Below the pieces are notes generated by a model, which saw only the letters and a program-made list of their open reading frames with translations, ran no database searches and was not told where the DNA came from. From Polytrichum commune (lineage: Eukaryota > Streptophyta > Polytrichopsida > Polytrichales > Polytrichaceae): 64,000 bases of DNA. The stretch lies in the NCBI GenBank assembly GCA_950295325.1, contig OX485805.1, forward strand, positions 23,051,501 to 23,115,500, written 5' to 3'. Shown here piece by piece: positions 58,031 through 64,000 of the stretch (positions are counted from its first letter, which is position 1; each line of letters starts with the position of its first letter). A program made the translations under genes and the position numbers.

Positions 58031-58654
58031 CTAAAAAGCTAGCTCAACTAGCTCGTATGTTGAATTCAAGGAGGCGTTGTTTCATCAAGTGCCTCACTGT
58101 GTGTTGGGTCATACCCTAAACTCAATTGGATCCTCTTCTGTGTAGATGAAGAGGTTGATCTTGGTTCAATCAAATTGTTGAGCTTAAAGCTCTCCCCCAC
58201 CAAGCTCTAACTTATCCCAACTTGCTACTAAAGTCCTACAAAAATGGGGTTTTGGGGGAGGCCGTCTTCAAAACGGCTAGTGGTATTTGCAGTGTATATG
58301 AAACATGAGAAAAACTCCGCAACAAAGAGAACCACTTCGGTGGTGGAGGGAGCGATACCGAAATTAGGAGACTAGTTTAGCAATAACCAAAAGAGGTTTA
58401 GAAGGTAGGGAGAAGACGGCAATGTTATGGGTGATGTGGCAATTCCTCAGCTAAAACGACTCACAAGTAGGAGTACATATAAACCAACCATTAAGTACCA
58501 GGGCCACAAAATAGCCCAAGCCTGACCGCAATGTGTGTGAACAGGCCCAACCCTACAAGTGGGGCATCTTTGGCATTTAAAAATATGCCCTAAAATCCAA
58601 TGGGGTTGGACCTTAGCTTGAGTGGATTGAGCTACCTAACCTATCTTTAGGTAG
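58031..58654. other. Spacer between two minisatellite arrays
   Basis: No gene seen. The spacer itself shows no units of the flanking arrays. Confidence 0.4.
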
Positions 58655-58785
58655 CTAATAACTAGTTGTGCTAGCCCATATTTTTCAGGCCTCAATCTAG
58701 CTATAGTTGGGCTAGCCCATATCTTTTAGGCCTCGATCTTGCTATAGCTGGGTTAGCCCATTTTTTTCAGGTGTCGTTTTCAACC
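58655..58785. repeat. Minisatellite of about 45-bp units, second array
   Basis: About three copies of the unit seen at 57837 (GCTAGCCCATATTTTTCAGG, CTATAGTTGGG). Confidence 0.82.
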
Positions 58786-59017
58786 ATAACTCTTAGCTAT
58801 TGGGTTAGCCGCTAGCCCACGGACTTTTGGGGCTAGCGGCTATACAAGGTCTGAATGCCTTTCATGCACTCCCGAAACATGCTTCCCAACATTATTATCC
58901 GCACAACCATCTTGAGCATCTTAATCATTAGTATGTGAAACGAAATGATTATAACCCTTTCTCTCTCTCAAATGCAATCCACTCATAGCTCCAACATTCC
59001 TTAACCATGACCATTGG

Positions 59018-59343
59018 TTATGTCCAAACAACTTCAGGTGTGGTTGTATTAGAAGTAGCAACATGTGATGCTTTACCACCTAGTCCCCCAAATGGAACAT
59101 GCTCTTGTGGTTCAACTTGAATGCCATGAATTGAATTCACTCTCTCACAAAAATCATAGGATCTATAGATATGACTTCTCTCAACATATGGTTGAGGGCA
59201 TGGAGCACATTGCCTTAGAGGATACGGATTAGCTTGCCTCAAAGGATATGAAGGAAATTGCCCCAAGGGACATGCACCAACTTGCATTGAACGATATGCA
59301 ACAAACTGCCTCGAAGCACATGCATATGGCTTAGTTGTAGCCT
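59018..59343 (-). pseudogene. Open frame with an 8-residue repeat, possible gene fragment
   Basis: On the minus strand an open frame from about 59342 to 59018 holds five to six units of about 24 bp. They read as 8-residue repeats such as CPLGQFPS, YPLRQANP and YPLRQCAP, followed by a non-repeat tail ending VVWT. Repeat units that are exact multiples of three suggest former coding sequence, but no start context, splice sites or known domain support a gene. It could equally be a chance in-frame minisatellite. Confidence 0.35.
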
Positions 59344-60216
59344 ACGGCCTGAAATGCCTGAAGATTGACCACATGAAAGAAAATGCATCCCGTGATCCTT
59401 TGTATAAACTACACAAGTATGTGGAATGTGACATGGCAATTATTGTCTTTGAATTTGAGGGTCCGGTCAAAAAACACAAAAAATTAATTGTAAAGACTTT
59501 GAGGAGTTAATTATGTAGTGAGAAGCAATATGATTGAAACATTGGATTATATGTTTCTCATAAATAACATATTGCATGTGTTTCAAAAATGTGTTTACAC
59601 AAGAGATACACCACACATATGAAACTAGTTGGCCATATTGTCATTTCTATGGGAAGAATTGCTTGTAGATATACGTACATACTTATACAAAGAATTGGGT
59701 GTCTCATGCTTAAAAGAGTCACCCTCCTAAGGGTTGTTTGGTTCCATTGTGTTCACCCCAAAGAGGTGCCCCTCTCGCCATTTTGGGTCCTGGTGGGTTA
59801 TTGACAATGAATTAAGGAGTTTCACTTGTCTTCACAAATAAAAATATGGAACTACACATGACATTACTCAAGCTAGCCCGGCAACTCCCTTTGTTACTAT
59901 ATGACATAAGCTACTAGGTTTCCACAATTGTGGTTAGCTAGCTTGGATTTTCTACTTTAAAGTCCTAGCTCTGGTAATTGAACCCCAGTTAGTAGTCCTC
60001 CCCCCCCCCCCCAAAATGAACGGCACTCGGATCGAATACTGGTCATTTTTCAAGGATAACCTAACATAAACATGGTGTTATTCTTTGAAAATCCCCCAAA
60101 GTCATGGCATTAGGGTGCAACACCTAGCAATTTTGAGTGATGTTTTGCACAAAAATATACAACAACTTCATTTCTAAAATCTACACATAATGTAGTGAAG
60201 AGGCAGGCAAGAGTAA
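59344..60216. other. Intergenic, no gene seen
   Basis: A C-run lies at about 60000-60012. No recognised gene or element ends. Confidence 0.4.
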
Positions 60217-60704
60217 GGGCCGCTTCACACTATGGCCGAAGGTCAAGAGGCCGTCGATTTCCACCAATCATATTGCAAGAAACCAAGAGTTCGGCCTCTC
60301 AACCCTTCACACCAGAGGCCAAAGTCCAAAGGCTGTCGCAATTTAAAATGCTTACTTTTTGACAAAGGCGATGGACTCTCGAAGGAAGTTTGGGTCGGAC
60401 AGGAATGGAATCCCAAACTATGGTCAAGAGGCCGTTGGTTTCTTTTATTAAAAAACAATCATTGACAAGATCTTGACCGTTAGATTGAAGGGGTTGTCTT
60501 GGGCAAGGAATAAAGTGGAATGCTCCTTTGGGTTTGGACTTTGGGCTTGGCCTTTGGAGGCTTTACACTATGCCCAGCCGAAGACTCCACTTACTATATT
60601 TTATTAGCTATTTTTTTCAGCCCATTTCTTTGGACTCTCAACAAAGTTTGGCCACTCAATCCCATGGCGTCTCGACTTGGGACGGCCGCAGTGTGAAGCG
60701 GCCC
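60217..60704. mobile_element. PIF/Harbinger-type MITE, family D
   Basis: A 488-bp element flanked by TAA (60214-60216, 60705-60707). The ends are GGGCCGCTTCACACTATGGC and, inward from the right, GGGCCGCTTCACACTGCGGC. No credible coding sequence. Confidence 0.9.
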
Positions 60705-60738
60705 TAAGTAGGTGGTGCAGGAAGTTAGGCCTAACTTA

Positions 60739-62727
60739 GGGCCACTTTATACTTGGGGCCGGATTGAGGGCCGGCCGGAACTCTCAAAATTTGAACCAAT
60801 AGGATTGCTCGATTTCATCAAATCGGGCCCAAGGGCTTTATACTTGGGGCCGGCCCGAACACTCACCTATCCCATGTGGCGTCTTAGGTGGCACAATTTT
60901 GGCGCCAAACCATCGGGCCCTAGATGAGATTTCGGGACGAGCTTTACCTCGTCCCGAATGGCCATCTAGGGCCGGATGGGGCTCCTCTGTTGGATTGTTC
61001 CAATCTTGTCCGTCAATCAATAGGAGGGGTAAAAGCATTTCCTCTCCTCCTTACTACTCTCCCCTCCACCTTCCCCTTCTCACCTTCCACCTTCCCCTTA
61101 ATTATTTTTTCATAGAATTAGTGTTAGACATAAATGCGCCACCACCTTCCCTACTACCATGTCCCCCCGGGTACGCAACTCCCGTATTATATGGTCATGA
61201 TTATAATCACTTATAATGCGTTTTAGTCCAATATTGAGTGATACAATTTGTTTTAATGTAGGAAATCCTTGTAGCCCTTCTAACAAGGAATCCAAAAATG
61301 TAATTATATATAGGAAATGAATATATTTTGAAGCATATAATTGCATTAAAAACCTAATTATATGATTTTTTTTATACAGGTACCATAGGTCAAACTACCC
61401 AACTTTTTGGACTTTTTAATAAAATTTTAACATTGTGAATGAATTATAATTTTAATGGGAGGCAACTATTCGTGGCTTATAATTTTAATGGGAGGCTTAA
61501 TAAATATGCAACCCAATTTTTTTTTTCATCTCATTTTATTTAATTTGGTCTTTACCCAAATTTTTTTTCATCTCATTTTATTTAATTTGGTCTTTACCCA
61601 AATTTTTTTTCATCTCATTTTATTTAATTTGGTCTTCACCCAACTTTTTGATCATTTTAATTTGATATAATTTGATATAATTTTTACAAAAGCCGTCCTC
61701 TAAGCCGTTTTAAGTACGATGCCCCCTGCGTATAATATGGGTGTTGCGTACCCGGGCATGTCCCTTCTCTTTTTCTCATTGTTAATTTTTTTTCATATCC
61801 TTCCTAACACTAAATTCGTGCATGTAACTTTCACATATTACCATGGATGATATTTAGTGTTTGATTTTGCATTTAATGTTACTTACTTTCATAGGGTTAG
61901 TGATATTTAGTCTAGTGATCGTATTTATAGTATCTCACACTAAATATCATGTTTAGTGTGGTGATTCCACAATTTTAACCATAACAAACACATTCCAAAA
62001 ATAAGCCAAAGATAGTTTCCAAGTGGAGCCATGCTCAAAAGTTTACACGCACTTAGATCCAACAATAATGTAAACTTATACTATGGTTAGAATTATTATT
62101 TTTTAAATAAAATCTCTTATCTATAAAGAGAAAATTAATTGAGGCTTTAGAAAGGTTGATATGGTTTTATAAATTTATGTAGCTTGAAAAATAAAAAGCA
62201 CGACAACAATGTTGGCGCAATGCCTACTTACAATCAGTAACCCACACGAAAATATATGCTCAATGTCGTCATGTTCCCGAACGGAACGAAGCCAATTAAT
62301 ATCTACAAACATAGATTACTCTATAATGAATATTGTATCGTTGCAACTCTGGTTTTTTTTTGTTACCGGGTACATTGGTTATTCCATTGTACATGGTAGG
62401 TGAATTTATATGAGCATTTTGACACCGGAATTAGATTCAAAGGGCTCGATATAGTCTAATGGGACCCAAGGTTGACCCCCTAACCATAAGCCTATAGAGA
62501 TCATCCCCCATAGTAAAAGCCGTGTAACTAATGCTCAAGAGCACCGGGCATTGACCACGGTAAGTTCCATGAAACTTAACCCTCAAGACCATCGGGCCCT
62601 AGAATCGGGCCTCACCACTTTACATGCGACAAGGTTGGGCCGGAAATAAGTTCATAAAGTGCGTCCCAATTGAGGCCTCAATCGGGCCGGTGCTCCGGCC
62701 AGCCCCAGGCCGTGTATAAAGTGGCCC
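60739..62727. mobile_element. PIF/Harbinger-type element, family E, enlarged by nested insertions
   Basis: A 1989-bp span flanked by TTA (60736-60738, 62728-62730). The ends are GGGCCACTTTATACTTGGGG and, inward from the right, GGGCCACTTTATACACGGCC. Subterminal GGGCC-rich phrases recur near 60827-60860 and 62590-62700. The middle contains a TTTAGTGT-rich segment (about 61117-61968), which is itself split by the element at 61166-61756. Confidence 0.82.
61166..61756. mobile_element. hAT-like non-autonomous element with 8-bp target duplication
   Basis: A 591-bp element flanked by CATGTCCC on both sides (61158-61165, 61757-61764). The ends are CCCGGGTACGCAACTCCC and, inward from the right, CCCGGGTACGCAACACCC, extending to about 27 bp with few mismatches. 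The related sequence at 50.07 kb shows the uninterrupted site. Inside, a 42-bp unit is repeated three times (61511-61638). An 8-bp duplication is typical of hAT elements; no transposase is present. Confidence 0.88.
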
Positions 62728-62853
62728 TTAGATGTAAGGTAGAAGAGCATCATGGTCTTAGCTACTAGTGTGGTTCAAGTCAAAAGTGGCTTTACAACTT
62801 ACCCCTCCCTAGGACAACCTTTATGACGATTCTTCACCACTTCACTACACTAA

Positions 62854-63232
62854 CTACACTAGATATTGTGTTTGGTGTCATATGGTGATTTATGCCGCCG
62901 TGGTACCTTTCTAGTGGCACTTAGATTATGGATAAATTTTCAAGTATGGTCATTTTGGATAAAATCCATGTCAAGTTCCAACTATTGAAACAAGTGCATC
63001 CTAACATTTTCACTATGAAATATTGTCATAGATATCATGATTGAAGTTTGGATGAAAATCACTTAGTAAGTGACCCTAATTGCAACATTGTAAACCTACA
63101 ATGTCCAATTTTTTTAAACAATGAATAATGTTAGATTCACATTTGGTGTTGATGACATTACACGCGCGGTTTCTAATCAGTGTGGAGCATGACAAATAGA
63201 ATTGGCGACACTAAATACAATATTTAGTGTAG
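62854..63232. mobile_element. CACTA-ended small element, copy 4
   Basis: It begins CTACACTAGATATTGTGTTT and ends ACTAAATACAATATTTAGTG plus TAG. Interior phrases match the copies at 20995 and 38938. The flanking bases do not give a clear target duplication. Confidence 0.72.
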
Positions 63233-63541
63233 TACTTGTACTTACTTACATGTTTCAAGAAATCATTGATCTGCTCCAACTTGAGAGAGATGGATCATGT
63301 TCTCTCACTTACTTACATACTTACTTACTGCGGCAAAGAGAGCCTAAGACTACCACTAAATGTCATACTTAAGAAGTCGGACCATGGAAAAAGGCCATTT
63401 TCCATGGTTTGACTTCATGGTCCATGGTGTAAACCGGCCCTTACTTACACAAAATCATGCTACTGCAACCTTCCAACTCACCATCACACTGTAACAATGC
63501 AATAAAATCATGCAACTTAACCTACACTATGTACTAACTTA
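63233..63541. other. Spacer with a small palindromic GGGCC-ended fragment
   Basis: A short segment near 63373-63440 (GGACCATGGAAAAAGGCC ... GGTGTAAACCGGCCC then TTA) looks like one end of another Harbinger-type MITE folded around a CCATGG core. No gene. Confidence 0.4.
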
Positions 63542-63891
63542 GGATTGGGTCACATGGGGTCCCAAATCCTAAGCCCCAAATCGCTTGAGCTCAATCCATG
63601 CGATCTCAACCGTTGAGTGCATGGAAGTTGGGAGTTACCACTTTACAAGTCCTAAGGCCCAAGTATGACATGAATGCCTACATGGCAACATTGTCTGGAG
63701 GTTCGGTTCGGGACTTGTGTTGAGAGCTGGGTCGAGCCAAATACTGTACTCAACTTGCAACACAAGCCCCGAGATTTTTTGCATGTATTAATCAAGATCC
63801 TATTAAAACCCATACTTTAATGGGCTCTTGAGGCTCTAAAGTTGAGACTTGTTGACATGAGTGAGGCTTGGGACCCCATGTGAGCTGGCCC
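63542..63891. mobile_element. PIF/Harbinger-type MITE, family A copy 2
   Basis: A 350-bp element flanked by TTA (63539-63541, 63892-63894). The left end has drifted (GGATTGGGTCACATGGGG); the right end read inward is GGGCCAGCTCACATGGGG. The interior matches the 4236 copy across its length. Confidence 0.82.
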
Positions 63892-64000
63892 TTACTAGCC
63901 AACAAAGCACACACACAGGGAGCTCAACTGGACAACTTAGGGAACTTTTAAGCAATGTAATTTTTTTTTGGGCTATTTATTTCCCAATTAAAAGGCTACA

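Noticed and set aside
3129-63891. CRISPR-like arrays
   Set aside because: The repeats seen are transposon ends, minisatellites or microsatellites; no regular short direct repeats with unique spacers exist.

Overview
The window reads as nuclear DNA of a land plant. It holds two spliced genes with GT-AG introns (a small membrane protein and MED10), an uninterrupted plant-type RPF1 reading frame, long AT-rich stretches without genes, and many non-autonomous transposons of plant type. A fungal-type HET-domain gene is also present. Such genes are known in mosses and are rare in seed plants, so a seed-free plant such as a moss is the best guess. The species cannot be named from the sequence.

Layout. 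0-7.7 kb: a two-exon three-pass membrane protein gene (171-1137), a broken Copia gag remnant, a Tigger/pogo-like element, a Harbinger-type MITE, and a disrupted second copy of the first gene (5975-6231). 7.7-9.9 kb: a single-exon 741-aa HET-domain gene. 9.9-14.3 kb: repeats and unassigned DNA. 14.3-16.2 kb: RPF1 (minus strand) with a duplicated 3' end. 16.2-22.7 kb: repeats, MITEs and AT-rich DNA. 22.9-25.7 kb: the five-exon MED10 gene, whose first intron carries a tandem array that copies the exon 1 splice donor. 25.7-64 kb: no complete gene was recognised. This part holds two LINE 3' ends (one with a 13-bp target duplication, a hairpin and a TTC tail), a second Tigger/pogo element with a transposase remnant, many MITEs, one short retroposon, a large inverted-repeat element and a nest of three mobile elements at 60.7-62.7 kb.

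The recognised genes are independent nuclear genes: RPF1 in pre-60S ribosome assembly, MED10 in the Mediator middle module, HET probably in non-self or cell-death signalling, and an unknown membrane protein. They do not form a pathway. The clearest theme is the mobile DNA. At least nine elements have different interiors but share a terminal core beginning GGGCC, and most have a TAA or TTA target duplication, which is the PIF/Harbinger signature. A second dispersed family is rich in the palindrome AACCGGTT and keeps traces of one shared peptide. A third group has CACTA-like ends that are themselves near-palindromes. No bacterial genes, CRISPR arrays, rRNA or convincing tRNA genes were seen.
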